Shown: positions 35,332 through 45,076 of the stretch, piece by piece
Numbering within the stretch: position 1 is the first letter of the stretch
Layout: every line of letters starts with the position of its first letter
From: Salibaculum griseiflavum
Lineage (GTDB): Bacteria; Pseudomonadota; Alphaproteobacteria; Rhodobacterales; Rhodobacteraceae
Assembly: GCF_003129565.1 (NCBI RefSeq)
Contig: NZ_QETF01000005.1
Span: 62,001 to 126,000 of the forward strand
Direction: 5' to 3'
DNA: 64,000 nt
Made by a program: the position numbers and the translations under genes
The notes under the pieces: generated by a model
Seen by the model: the letters and a program-made list of their open reading frames with translations, nothing else
Database searches by the model: none
Told to the model about the DNA's origin: nothing

Positions 35332-37032
35332 ATGGCCGATGAATCAACGAACCAGGGCATACCCGAACCCGAGGGGCATGCCGACATCATCCAGACCGAT
35401 TACGAGATCGGTCAGGACAATATCGAAACCAAGATCGGGCCGTTCGGGCTCGATATTCACAACCCGGTCTTCGCGATCGCGGGCCTATCCGTGATCGCCT
35501 TCGTGGCCTATGCGCTGATCGCGCCGGGCCATGCCAACGGGTTGTTCAACGGGCTCGACCCGAGCGACACCTGCGAGGCGGGCGCCTTCTGCGACCTCGG
35601 TCTCAGATCCTACCTGACGTCCACCTATGACTGGTTCTTCCTGCTTGCGGCGAACCTGTTCGTCATCTTCTGCCTTTTCCTGATCGTCAGCCCCTGGGGC
35701 TCGGTCCGGTTGGGCGGGTCCGAGGCGACACCCGACTACGGCTACCCCGGCTGGTTCGCGATGCTGTTCGCGGCAGGCATGGGCATCGGCCTGATGTTCT
35801 TCGGGGTGCTGGAGCCGACCTATTACTTCGGCACACCGTGGGGCGATGCGCCGCTCGGCACGGTCCGCCCGTTCGATGAGAACGGCGCGCTGATCCCGGG
35901 CAACGTGGACGAAGCCCGGCGCATGGCGCTTGCGGCGACCTCGTATCACTGGGCGCTGCATCCCTGGGCCATCTACGCGGTGGTCGCCCTGGCCCTGGCT
36001 TTGTTCAGCTACAACAAGGGTCTGCCGCTTTCGATCCGCTCGGCCTTCTACCCGATCCTGGGCGATCGCGTCTGGGGCTGGTGGGGCCACATCATCGACA
36101 CGCTGGCGGTCTTCGCCACGCTGTTCGGCCTGGCTACGTCGCTGGGGATCGGTGCGCAGCAGGCCAATGCCGGTCTGGAATACGTCTATGGCGTGCCCAA
36201 CAACGTGACGGTGCAGGTGATCCTGATCTGTGCGATCACGGCGGTGGCGCTGGTCTCGGTCGTTCGTGGCCTCGACGGTGGCGTCAAGGTCCTGTCCGAG
36301 ATCAACATGGTCATCGCGCTGCTGCTGCTGCTGTTCGTGCTCTTCGCGGCAGGCGCGGTCACGATCCTGTCCGAATTCGTCACCGGCGTCGGCGCCTATT
36401 TCCAGGAGCTGATCCCGCTGTCGAACCCGTTCGGACGTGAGGATACCGGCTACATGCAGGGCTGGACGGCCTTCTACTGGGCCTGGTGGATCAGCTGGTC
36501 ACCCTTCGTGGGCATGTTCATCGCCCGCGTCAGCCGGGGCCGGACCGTGCGCGAGTTCATCACTTGCGTCCTGATCATCCCGTCGGTTGTCTGCATCTTC
36601 TGGATGGCGGTCTTCGGCGGGGCGGCGATCACCGACGTGATCAACAACCCCGACGCCAGTGCCGTCAAGGCGAACGTGATCGACAGCTACTCGCCCGAGC
36701 TTTCGCTCTTCGCGATGCTGGAAAGCCTGCCGCTGGCAGCGATCACCTCGACCATCGGTATCGTGCTGGTCATCGTCTTCTTCGTGACCAGCTCGGACTC
36801 CGGCAGCCTCGTGATCGACACGATCACCGCCGGCGGCAAGGTCGACGCGCCGGTCCCGCAGCGGATCTTCTGGTGCACCTTCGAAGGACTGGTTGCCATC
36901 GCGCTGCTGATCGGTGGCGGATTGGGGGCGCTACAGGCCATGGTGATTTCCACCGGGTTGCCGTTCACCTTGATCCTTCTGCTGATCTGCTACGCGATCC
37001 TGCGTGGCCTGATGGCCGAAAAGCGCGGCTGA
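35332..37032 (+). CDS. BCCT family transporter
   Basis: Predicted 566 residues with twelve transmembrane helices. The family motifs GMGIGLMFFGVLEPTYY and WAWWISWSPFVGMFIARVSRG are intact, as is FVTSSDSGSLVID. BCCT proteins take up betaine, choline, carnitine or DMSP with Na+ or H+. In a marine bacterium, glycine betaine or DMSP is likely; betaine catabolism would feed sarcosine to SoxBDAG. GGGGGG lies upstream of ATG 35332. A terminator follows. Confidence 0.93.
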   Translation: MADESTNQGIPEPEGHADIIQTDYEIGQDNIETKIGPFGLDIHNPVFAIAGLSVIAFVAYALIAPGHANGLFNGLDPSDTCEAGAFCDLGLRSYLTSTYDWFFLLAANLFVIFCLFLIVSPWGSVRLGGSEATPDYGYPGWFAMLFAAGMGIGLMFFGVLEPTYYFGTPWGDAPLGTVRPFDENGALIPGNVDEARRMALAATSYHWALHPWAIYAVVALALALFSYNKGLPLSIRSAFYPILGDRVWGWWGHIIDTLAVFATLFGLATSLGIGAQQANAGLEYVYGVPNNVTVQVILICAITAVALVSVVRGLDGGVKVLSEINMVIALLLLLFVLFAAGAVTILSEFVTGVGAYFQELIPLSNPFGREDTGYMQGWTAFYWAWWISWSPFVGMFIARVSRGRTVREFITCVLIIPSVVCIFWMAVFGGAAITDVINNPDASAVKANVIDSYSPELSLFAMLESLPLAAITSTIGIVLVIVFFVTSSDSGSLVIDTITAGGKVDAPVPQRIFWCTFEGLVAIALLIGGGLGALQAMVISTGLPFTLILLLICYAILRGLMAEKRG

Positions 37033-37053
37033 GCAAGGTCGCATGACAAGACA

Positions 37054-37090
37054 GGCGGGCCGTCCCATGGGGGCGGCCCGTCCGCTTTTT
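37054..37090 (+). terminator. terminator of the uspA-BCCT unit
   Basis: CGGGCCGTCCC pairs with GGGGCGGCCCG around ATG, followed by TTTTT at 37086-37090. Confidence 0.85.
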
Positions 37091-37151
37091 CACGGTTGAA
37101 GTCCTGGCGCGCGGGCTATCTGGTCGGATCACCATCCCAGTGGAGTGTGTC

Positions 37152-38564
37152 ATGACCGCCCCCATCATCCTGTGGTTTCGGCGCGACCTGCGTCTGTCCG
37201 ATCATCCTGCTCTGACCGAGGCCGTCGCCTCGGGCCGCCCGGTGATCCCGGTTTTCCTGCATGACGAGGTCGTGGAAACCCATGGCGCCGCGCCGAAATG
37301 GCGGCTGGGTCTGTCGGTCGCCGCCCACGCCAAGGCACTGGAAGACAAGGGTGCGCGGCTGATCCTTCGGCGGGGTCGGGCGCTGGACTGCCTGCAGGCG
37401 CTTGTCAAGGAAACCGGGGCCGACGCCGTCTGGTGGACCCGTGCCTATGATCCCGACAGCATCCAGCGCGATACGGATGTGAAGTCGGCTCTGAAAGAGG
37501 CGGGGATCGACGCGCGGTCCTTTGCCGGCCATGTCCTGTTCGAACCCTGGACCGTCGAAACCAGGACCGGCGGCTTCTACAAGGTCTATACCCCCTTCTG
37601 GAAGGCCCTGCGCGACCGCGACCCGGCGGACCCGCTGCCGGCACCGGGGCGTATCCCGGCCCCGGAGAACTGGCCGGCCTCCGACAGGCTGGACGACTGG
37701 GCGATGGGTGCGGCCATGCGCCGGGGGGCCGAAGTGGTGGCCGATCACGTCACGGTGGGCGAAGAGGCCGCGCGTGGCCGTCTGGGGGCCTTCATTGCCA
37801 ACAGGATCGACGGTTACGCCGATAGCCGCGATTTTCCCGCCCGCGACGGCACCTCGCACCTGTCCGAGAACCTGACCTATGGCGAGATTTCCCCGGTTGC
37901 GCTGTGGCATGCCGGACAGCGTGCCATGGCCGAGGGCAAGCGCGGGGCCGAGACATTCCTCAAAGAAGTCGTCTGGCGCGATTTTGCCTATCACCTTGTC
38001 TACCACACGCCCCGCATCACCACCCGCAACTGGCGCGAAGAGTGGGAGGCGTTCCCGTGGAACACCGAAGAGACCGAGGCCGTGACCCGCTGGAAGCAGG
38101 GCCGCACCGGCGAGCCCTTCGTCGATGCGGCCCTGCGCGAGATGTATGTGACCGGCACCATGCACAACCGTGCGCGCATGATCGTCGCTTCCTACTTGAC
38201 CAAGCATTTGCTGACGCACTGGCGGATCGGGCAGAAATGGTTCGAGGCGTGCCTGACCGACTGGGACCCGGCCAGCAACGCGATGGGGTGGCAATGGGCG
38301 GCGGGGTCCGGTCCCGATGCCACGCCTTACTTCCGGGTTTTCAATCCGGCGACCCAGCTTGAGAAATTCGACCCGAACGGTCACTATCGCCGCCGCTGGA
38401 TTGCCGAAGGCGCTGCGAACCCGTCTGACACGGCGCTGTCCTATTTCGACGCGGTGCCAAGATCCTGGGGCCTGTCCCCGGATGCGGCTTATCCCGCCCC
38501 GGTGGTCGATTTGCAGGCGGGCCGCCAGCGGGCGCTTGATGCCTATCAGAACCGGGATTTCTAG
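37152..38564 (+). CDS. phrB: deoxyribodipyrimidine photolyase
   Basis: Predicted 470 residues. The N-terminal ILWFRRDLRLSDHPAL and the C-terminal FAD-binding blocks REMYVTGTMHNRARMIVASYLTKHL, DWDPASNAMGWQWAAGSG and FRVFNPATQ identify a class I CPD photolyase of full length. It reverts UV-induced pyrimidine dimers using blue light. ATG 37152 has a weak GGAG site. Confidence 0.94.
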   Translation: MTAPIILWFRRDLRLSDHPALTEAVASGRPVIPVFLHDEVVETHGAAPKWRLGLSVAAHAKALEDKGARLILRRGRALDCLQALVKETGADAVWWTRAYDPDSIQRDTDVKSALKEAGIDARSFAGHVLFEPWTVETRTGGFYKVYTPFWKALRDRDPADPLPAPGRIPAPENWPASDRLDDWAMGAAMRRGAEVVADHVTVGEEAARGRLGAFIANRIDGYADSRDFPARDGTSHLSENLTYGEISPVALWHAGQRAMAEGKRGAETFLKEVVWRDFAYHLVYHTPRITTRNWREEWEAFPWNTEETEAVTRWKQGRTGEPFVDAALREMYVTGTMHNRARMIVASYLTKHLLTHWRIGQKWFEACLTDWDPASNAMGWQWAAGSGPDATPYFRVFNPATQLEKFDPNGHYRRRWIAEGAANPSDTALSYFDAVPRSWGLSPDAAYPAPVVDLQAGRQRALDAYQNRDF

Positions 38565-38665
38565 ACCCGCGTGACAGAAATCGATCAACCCGTTAACATT
38601 TTCCAGAACCGTTTGCCGTGCCGGTGCGTAGAAGCCTGAGAAGAAAAAAGAAACGGGAAGACACA

Positions 38666-39874
38666 ATGATCCTGACCACCACCGAGGGGCAAACCGATCT
38701 GCCCCGTTATTTCGTTCCCGTTTTCGAAAAGCTGAAGTCGATACCGCGCGGGCGGCTCGACATGAAGCTGCCCGATGGCCGGGTGTTCCGGGTCGAGGGA
38801 AAGGATCCGGGCTATGTCGCGCAACTGGATATTCACGATCCGGAAGTCTTTGCCCGCCTGATCCGCGAGGGCGACCTTGGTTTTTGTGATGCCTACCTGG
38901 ACGGCGACTGGTCCACGCCCGACCTGATGGCCTTCATGGACCTGGTGCATGACGAGGCCGACGAGGTTTATGATGGCTTTCCGGGGCAGGGGTTGCTGAG
39001 GGCCTACGAGAAACTGCGGTTCTGGTTGCAGTCCAACAGCAAGCGGCAGGCGAAGCGGAACATTTCCTACCATTACGATCTGGGCAACGATTTCTACGGG
39101 CTGTGGCTGGACGACACGATGACCTATTCCTCGGCCCTGTTCGAAACCGGGCAGGAAAGCCTCGAAAAGGCGCAGGTGCAGAAATATGCCTCCATGGTGG
39201 ACCAGATGGGCGCGCAACCGGGCGATCACGTGCTGGAGATCGGCTGTGGCTGGGGCGGCTTTGCCGAATATGCCGCCAAGGAACGTGGCCTGAAGGTCAC
39301 CGGCCTGACCATCAGCGAAGAACAACTGAAATACGCCCGCGACCGTATTGAAAAGGCCGGGCTTTCGGACCGGGTCGAATTCAAGCTTCAGGATTACCGC
39401 GACGAGACGGGCACCTATGATGGCATTGCCAGCATCGAGATGTTCGAGGCGGTGGGCGAGAAATACTGGCCCACATATTTCGGCACCTTGCAGAAATGTC
39501 TTAAACCCGGTCGCAACGCCACGCTCCAGATCATCACGGTGCAGGACCGTCGCTGGGAGGTCTACAAGCGTGGCGTGGACTTCATCCAGAAATACATCTT
39601 TCCCGGGGGTATGCTGCCCGCGCCCAAGGTCCTGCGGGCCGAGATCGAGAAGGCCGGGTTGGACGTGGTCCGTTCGGTCGAATTCGGCGAGAGCTATTCG
39701 GACACGCTGCGGCGTTGGTATGACACGTTCAACGCCAAATGGGACGATGTCGCGGCGTTGGGCTTCGATGACAGGTTTCGCCGGATGTGGAACTTCTACC
39801 TGACCTCTTGCGCGGGAACGTTTCGCAGTGGAAACTGCGACGTAACGCAGATCACGGTAACGCGGGGGGCCTGA
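38666..39874 (+). CDS. cfa: cyclopropane-fatty-acyl-phospholipid synthase
   Basis: Predicted 402 residues. The SAM-binding HVLEIGCGWGGFAEYAA and ISYHYDLGNDFYGLWLD are characteristic; the IEMFEAVGEKYWPTYF active-site region is also present. It adds a methylene group across lipid double bonds using S-adenosylmethionine. The start at 38666 follows GGGAAGACAC. Confidence 0.93.
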   Translation: MILTTTEGQTDLPRYFVPVFEKLKSIPRGRLDMKLPDGRVFRVEGKDPGYVAQLDIHDPEVFARLIREGDLGFCDAYLDGDWSTPDLMAFMDLVHDEADEVYDGFPGQGLLRAYEKLRFWLQSNSKRQAKRNISYHYDLGNDFYGLWLDDTMTYSSALFETGQESLEKAQVQKYASMVDQMGAQPGDHVLEIGCGWGGFAEYAAKERGLKVTGLTISEEQLKYARDRIEKAGLSDRVEFKLQDYRDETGTYDGIASIEMFEAVGEKYWPTYFGTLQKCLKPGRNATLQIITVQDRRWEVYKRGVDFIQKYIFPGGMLPAPKVLRAEIEKAGLDVVRSVEFGESYSDTLRRWYDTFNAKWDDVAALGFDDRFRRMWNFYLTSCAGTFRSGNCDVTQITVTRGA

Positions 39875-39918
39875 CGCCGCCCGGCACACCGTGGCCGGAC
39901 GGCACGGGGGAGTAGGGT

Positions 39919-40359
39919 ATGCCGACAGCAGCGCGCGCCATGGCGGCGGTCCTTTTCGCGGTTCTGGCCTGGTATGTGTCGGGGCTGATCGTGCCGCTTT
40001 TCCCGGAGAATACCGATATGGGGTTCTTCACCGAGGTGAATGCCGGACTGGGGTTGATCTGTGGCTGGAGGATTGCCGGGCCACGCGGCGGCACCGGGTA
40101 TGTCAGCGCAATCAGCTACGGGCTGACCACCACGGTTGCATTGGTGGTGGTGGCGCTGTTCACCCATTCTTCGGTCGTGATGATCGAGAACAGCCTGCGC
40201 AAGTTCTATGACACGCCGGTCGAAGCGGTCGTGGCGGTGTTCGAGTTGATGGTGGAGCACGGTACCATGATGCTGACCCCGGAAATCCTGGCGACGCTTG
40301 GTGTGGGCGGCGTTCTGGCCGGGCTGGGCACCGAGTTCGTGGGCCGCCGGTACACCTGA
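39919..40359 (+). CDS. trgA: TrgA family membrane protein
   Basis: Predicted 146 residues with about four hydrophobic helices. PTAARAMAAVLFAVLAWYVSG and NAGLGLICGWRIAGPRGGTGY match TrgA of Rhodobacter sphaeroides, part of the trgAB-cysK tellurite-resistance locus. The stop overlaps the trgB start (TGATG), and cysK follows, so the locus order is conserved. Biochemical action unknown. Confidence 0.88.
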   Translation: MPTAARAMAAVLFAVLAWYVSGLIVPLFPENTDMGFFTEVNAGLGLICGWRIAGPRGGTGYVSAISYGLTTTVALVVVALFTHSSVVMIENSLRKFYDTPVEAVVAVFELMVEHGTMMLTPEILATLGVGGVLAGLGTEFVGRRYT

Positions 40360-41468
40360 TGGAGCTGTTTCTCTTCGGCACGTTGTTGCACCGCCCGCTG
40401 TTCGAGGTCGTGGCGGGCGCACCGGGTGAATGGCGCCCGGGCCGGCGGGCGCGGCACCGCGTGGCCCGGGTCGAAGGGCAGAGCTTTCCGGTGATGGTCG
40501 AGGGCGGCGCGGCGGCCTATGGCGCGCTGGTTTCCGGGCTGGACGCCGAGGCCCTCGCGCGGCTGCACTTCTACGAAGCGGCCTTCGATTATGCGCCGGC
40601 CGAGATCGAGGTTCTGGATGCCGCCGAACGCCCGGTGCGGGCGCTGGCCTATCTGCCGAAACCCGGCCGCTGGCGCGCCGCATCGCAGGACTGGAACCTC
40701 GGAGAGTGGATCGCTGGGCAGGGCGCGCTGACGGTCGAGGCAGCGCACGAAGCGATGTCGCTTTTCGGGCAGGTGCCTCCGCAGAAGATGGGGCAGCGTC
40801 ATGGACAGATCTTGTTTCGGGCCGCGAGCCGCCTGCGCGGTGCCGCCGTCCCGCCGGGCGAGGGGCCATCGCGCGACGAAGTCACCCTGCACGAGCTGCG
40901 CCGGCCCTACATGAATTTCTTCGCGGCCGAGGAAATGGACCTGTCCTTTCGCCGCTTCGACGGCACCATGAGCCCGGTCTTGGAACGTGCGATCTGGGCG
41001 GCGGGCGATGCGGCGCTGGTGCTGCCCTATGACCCGGTGCGCGACCGTGTCCTGTTGATCGAACAATTCCGGCCCGGTCCCTATCGGCGGGGCGACCCAT
41101 CGCCCTGGCTACTGGAACCTATCGCCGGGCGCATCGACCCGGGCGAAAGCCCGGAGCAGGCCGCCTGCCGGGAGGCGCAGGAAGAGGCCGGATTGCAGTT
41201 GGAGCGGCTTGAGCTTGTCGCCGACAGCTATGTCAGCCCGGGCACCACGACCGAGCATTTCCACCTCTTCGTGGGGCTCGCCGACCTGCCGGATGACCTG
41301 CCGGGCCTGGGCGGCAATGCCGAGGAGGCAGAGGACATCCGCTCGCATCTGATGTCCTGGGCGGCCTTCGATGCACGGCTGACCGCGCATGGCTTCCGTT
41401 TGATTCCGCTGGAACTGGCCGGACATTGGCTGGCCCGTAATCGCGAGAGATTGCGCGCATCCGCTTGA
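40359..41468 (+). CDS. trgB: TrgB: gamma-glutamylcyclotransferase-like / NUDIX fusion
   Basis: Predicted 369 residues. Residues 1-130 have a gamma-glutamylcyclotransferase-type fold (LFLFGTLLHRPLFEVV, LHFYEAAFDYAP). The C-terminal half is a NUDIX hydrolase with the complete box GRIDPGESPEQAACREAQEEAGL (residues about 258-280) and the ADP-ribose pyrophosphatase-like LIEQFRPGPYR. Probably hydrolyses ADP-ribose or a similar nucleotide. It belongs to the tellurite-resistance locus. Confidence 0.9.
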   Translation: MELFLFGTLLHRPLFEVVAGAPGEWRPGRRARHRVARVEGQSFPVMVEGGAAAYGALVSGLDAEALARLHFYEAAFDYAPAEIEVLDAAERPVRALAYLPKPGRWRAASQDWNLGEWIAGQGALTVEAAHEAMSLFGQVPPQKMGQRHGQILFRAASRLRGAAVPPGEGPSRDEVTLHELRRPYMNFFAAEEMDLSFRRFDGTMSPVLERAIWAAGDAALVLPYDPVRDRVLLIEQFRPGPYRRGDPSPWLLEPIAGRIDPGESPEQAACREAQEEAGLQLERLELVADSYVSPGTTTEHFHLFVGLADLPDDLPGLGGNAEEAEDIRSHLMSWAAFDARLTAHGFRLIPLELAGHWLARNRERLRASA

Positions 41469-41522
41469 TGTTGGCCGATGCCGGTCCTACACCTGAGAGA
41501 CACAATTCACGAAGGGGCCGCC

Positions 41523-42557
41523 ATGACCATTCGCCAAGACCTTGCCGACACCATCGGGAACACGCCCCTCATCAAGCTGCGCAAGGCGTCCGAGGAAACC
41601 GGCTGCACCATCCTGGGCAAGGCGGAATTCATGAACCCCGGCCAGTCGGTCAAGGACCGCGCCGCGCTCTACATCATCAAGGATGCGGTGGAAAAGGGGC
41701 TTTTGAAACCCGGCGGCACCATCGTCGAAGGCACCGCCGGCAACACCGGGATCGGGCTGGCGCTGGTGGGTGCCTCGATGGGCTTCAAGACAGTGATCGT
41801 CATTCCTGAGACGCAAAGCCAGGAAAAGAAGGACATGCTGCGCCTTGCCGGGGCCGAACTGGTGCAGGTGCCCGCCGCGCCCTATCGCAACCCCAACAAC
41901 TATGTCCGCTATTCCGGCCGCCTGGCCGAGGAAATGGCGCGTAACAGCAACGAGGGGGTGATCTGGGCCAACCAGTTCGACAACGTGGCCAACCGGCAGG
42001 CCCATATCGAAACGACGGGCCCGGAAATCTGGGACCAGACCGGGGGCAAGGTCGATGGTTTTATCTGTGCCGTGGGGTCGGGCGGCACCATGGCCGGTGT
42101 CGGCATGGCGCTGCAGCCCAAGGGTGTGAAGATCGGGCTGGCGGATCCGGACGGGGCCACGCTCTACAATTACTACACCACCGGCGAACACAAGGCCGAA
42201 GGTGGCTCGATCACCGAGGGGATCGGGCAGGGGCGGATCACCGCGAACCTCGAAGGGTTCACGCCGGACATGGCCTACAATATTCCCGATGCCGAGGCGC
42301 TGCCCATAGTCTTCGACCTGCTGGAACACGAGGGCCTATGCCTTGGTGGGTCCTCGGGGATCAACGTGGCCGGCGCCATGCGCATGGCCCGCGAGATGGG
42401 GCCGGGCCACACCATCGTGACCATCCTGTGTGACTACGGCACGCGCTACCAGTCCAAGCTGTTCAATCCCGATTTCCTGCGCGAGAAGGGTCTGCCGCTG
42501 CCCGGCTTCCTCGAAGCCGCGCCGCGCTCGATCCCCGGCGTTTTCGAGGATCAATGA
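41523..42557 (+). CDS. cysK: cysteine synthase A
   Basis: Predicted 344 residues. The PLP lysine lies in NPGQSVKDRAA, the phosphate-binding loop is GTAGNTGIG, and the substrate loop is CAVGSGGTMAGVG. It forms cysteine from O-acetylserine and sulfide, the product of the CysHI pathway earlier in this window. It also belongs to the trgAB locus; more cysteine may help against tellurite. Stop overlaps mscS (ATGA). Confidence 0.95.
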   Translation: MTIRQDLADTIGNTPLIKLRKASEETGCTILGKAEFMNPGQSVKDRAALYIIKDAVEKGLLKPGGTIVEGTAGNTGIGLALVGASMGFKTVIVIPETQSQEKKDMLRLAGAELVQVPAAPYRNPNNYVRYSGRLAEEMARNSNEGVIWANQFDNVANRQAHIETTGPEIWDQTGGKVDGFICAVGSGGTMAGVGMALQPKGVKIGLADPDGATLYNYYTTGEHKAEGGSITEGIGQGRITANLEGFTPDMAYNIPDAEALPIVFDLLEHEGLCLGGSSGINVAGAMRMAREMGPGHTIVTILCDYGTRYQSKLFNPDFLREKGLPLPGFLEAAPRSIPGVFEDQ

Positions 42558-45076
42558 CCGCCGTCTTGCGCCTTCTTCTCGCGGCATGGCTGCTGGGGAT
42601 CGCCTCGGTTGCCACGGCGCAGGTTGGCAGCCTGCTGTCGCCCGATAGCGGCGCCGAGGAGTCGGCGCCGACCGAGGAACCCGCTGACCCGGCTGCGGGA
42701 CAATCCCTTGAGAACCTGCGCGCCGCCGCGGACGACCTGCCACTGGCCTTTGACGATCTGCCCGAGTGGGAGGAGACGGCCAACCGTGTCGAAACCGCCC
42801 TGGAGGCCGGCCGCGTCTCGACTGCCACGCTCGATGATCTGCGTGCGCAGCTGTCCGTCTGGCGCGACAGATTCCTGAGCCGCCAGGGCATCAACGCCGA
42901 ACGCATAGAGACGCTGCGCGAACAGATTACTGCGCTCGGCGAGCCCTCAGAACAGGAAGACCCCCGCGTCACCGCCCGGCGCGAAGCGCTGATCGAGCGG
43001 CGCGAACGGCTGAGCGCGCCCGGGGATCTCGCGGCCGAGGCGCATGCCCGCGCCGACGGCCTGATCTCGGAGATCGACGCGATCATTCGCGACAGGCAGG
43101 CGGCGCAGCTTACCAAGCGCGTGCAAACGCCTCTTTTGCCGGCCGGTTGGGTCCGGGCGTTCACCGACGTTGTCGATGGCTACCGTGCCATTCGCAACGA
43201 GATATCGGCGAACTGGTCCAACCCGGTGCGCCGTGAGGCGGCGATTGGCGCGCTTCCCGTGGTGCTGCTCAGCCTGAGCGTTGGGTTGTTGCTGCTGGCG
43301 CGTGGTCAGCGCTGGACCGAAAGGCTCGAGGGCCGCGTCACGACCCGGTCCAAGCGCGGGCGTGGCGTCTGGCGCTTCGTGATTTCCCTGGGCAAGGTGG
43401 TCCTGCCCATGCTGGGTGTCATGCTGGTGGTTTTCGGGGTGATGGCGCTTGGCCTTGTCGGCCGGCGTGGCCTCGACATCCTGCAAGATCTGCCGTTGGC
43501 CGCGCTGATCCCGATCGTCGGGCACTGGATCTCGCGGCTGCTGTTCCTGCCCACGGTCGCGGGCACTGACCCTGCGCTTGACATCCCCGAGGAATACCGC
43601 GGCAAGGCCACCCGGCTGATGACCTTGCTCGGCTACGTGGTGGGGGCGACCCTTCTGGTCACGGATTTCATGGAGGCCACCGGTTTCGATGCCGACTCGC
43701 GCGGTGTCGTGACGTTTGTCCTCGGGGTCCTGCTGGTCGTGCCGCTCTTGCGGGTGGCCGCGATCCTGCGCAAGAGCGCCGTCGAAGACGAGGAGGAGCC
43801 TGGCGAAGCGGACCAGAACCCGGCCCGAAGCTTCCGGTTCGTCATGCGCCGCCTGTTGGCGCGGGTGCTGTTGGTCATGGGCGTTGTCGGCCTGGCCGTC
43901 GGGGCGCTCGGCTATGTTGCGGCGCTGGAACTGATCGTCGTGCCGGCGGCGATCACGCTCTATGTGCTGGGTCTGCTGATCGTCCTGCAACGCCTGTCGG
44001 TGGATCTTTACACGCTCTTGTCGGGGATCGACGATGGCGCGCAGGATGCCCTGATCCCGGTTCTGATCGGCTTTGCGCTGGCGGTCGCGTCGCTGCCCGT
44101 TCTGGCTCTGGTCTGGGGCGCGCGCCAGACCGACCTGACGGAAATCTGGACCCGGTTCCAGGAAGGGTTCTCGCTTGGCGAGACGCATATCTCGCCCACG
44201 GATTTCCTGACATTCGCGGTGGTCTTCGTGTTGGGCTACACGGTCACGCGCCTTTTGCAGGGGGCTTTGCGGTCGTCAATCCTGCCGCGCACACGGATCG
44301 ACATCGGTGGCCAGAACGCGATCATCGCGGGGGTTGGCTATCTGGGGATTTTCCTGGCCGCCGTCATCGCCATCACCACGGCGGGCATCGACCTGTCCGG
44401 GTTGGCCATTGTGGCCGGGGCGCTCTCGGTCGGGATCGGCTTCGGCCTGCAGAACATCGTGTCGAATTTCGTCTCGGGGATCATCCTGCTGATCGAACGG
44501 CCCATAAGCGAGGGTGACTGGATCGAGGTCGGCGGCCAGATGGGCTATGTGCGCGACATCTCCGTGCGTTCGACCCGGATCGAGACCTTCGACCGGACGG
44601 ACGTGATCATCCCCAATGCGGACCTTGTCAGCGGTCAGGTCACCAATTGGACCCGTGGCAATTCTGTCGGCCGTGTCATCGTGCCGGTGGGCGTGGCCTA
44701 TGGCACGGATACCGCCGAGGTCGAACGCATCCTGATGGAGGTCGCCGAGGGGCATCCGCTGGTTCTGGCCAACCCGGCCCCGGCGGTCATCTTCCAGGGC
44801 TTCGGTGCCGACAGCCTCGATTTCGAGATCCGCGCCATCCTGCGGGATGTGAACTGGGTCCTCTCGGTCAAATCCGAGATGAACCACGAGATCGCCAAGC
44901 GGTTCGCCGAGGCAGGGATCGAAATTCCCTTCGCCCAGCGTGATATCTGGCTGCGCAACCCCGAGGCTCTGCGTGGGCGCGACCCTGCAAGCGCGGAATT
45001 GGAGGCCGACCCGCAGGACACCGAGCCCGCCGATCCGGCGGACGGGCCCGACACGGACTCAGGAGAGGCAGGATGA
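42554..45076 (+). CDS. mechanosensitive ion channel with DUF3772 domain
   Basis: Predicted 840 residues. A signal peptide (MTAVLRLLLAAWLLGIASVATA) leads to a periplasmic helical DUF3772 region (about 30-190), about eleven transmembrane helices, and then the MscS core: IGFGLQNIVSNFVSG, ERPISEGDWIEVGGQMG and DVIIPNADLVSGQVTNW. MscK/YbdG-like large MscS channels release solutes on osmotic down-shock. The acidic C-terminal tail is low complexity. Overlaps cysK and alaX by four bases each. Confidence 0.92.
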   Translation: MTAVLRLLLAAWLLGIASVATAQVGSLLSPDSGAEESAPTEEPADPAAGQSLENLRAAADDLPLAFDDLPEWEETANRVETALEAGRVSTATLDDLRAQLSVWRDRFLSRQGINAERIETLREQITALGEPSEQEDPRVTARREALIERRERLSAPGDLAAEAHARADGLISEIDAIIRDRQAAQLTKRVQTPLLPAGWVRAFTDVVDGYRAIRNEISANWSNPVRREAAIGALPVVLLSLSVGLLLLARGQRWTERLEGRVTTRSKRGRGVWRFVISLGKVVLPMLGVMLVVFGVMALGLVGRRGLDILQDLPLAALIPIVGHWISRLLFLPTVAGTDPALDIPEEYRGKATRLMTLLGYVVGATLLVTDFMEATGFDADSRGVVTFVLGVLLVVPLLRVAAILRKSAVEDEEEPGEADQNPARSFRFVMRRLLARVLLVMGVVGLAVGALGYVAALELIVVPAAITLYVLGLLIVLQRLSVDLYTLLSGIDDGAQDALIPVLIGFALAVASLPVLALVWGARQTDLTEIWTRFQEGFSLGETHISPTDFLTFAVVFVLGYTVTRLLQGALRSSILPRTRIDIGGQNAIIAGVGYLGIFLAAVIAITTAGIDLSGLAIVAGALSVGIGFGLQNIVSNFVSGIILLIERPISEGDWIEVGGQMGYVRDISVRSTRIETFDRTDVIIPNADLVSGQVTNWTRGNSVGRVIVPVGVAYGTDTAEVERILMEVAEGHPLVLANPAPAVIFQGFGADSLDFEIRAILRDVNWVLSVKSEMNHEIAKRFAEAGIEIPFAQRDIWLRNPEALRGRDPASAELEADPQDTEPADPADGPDTDSGEAG

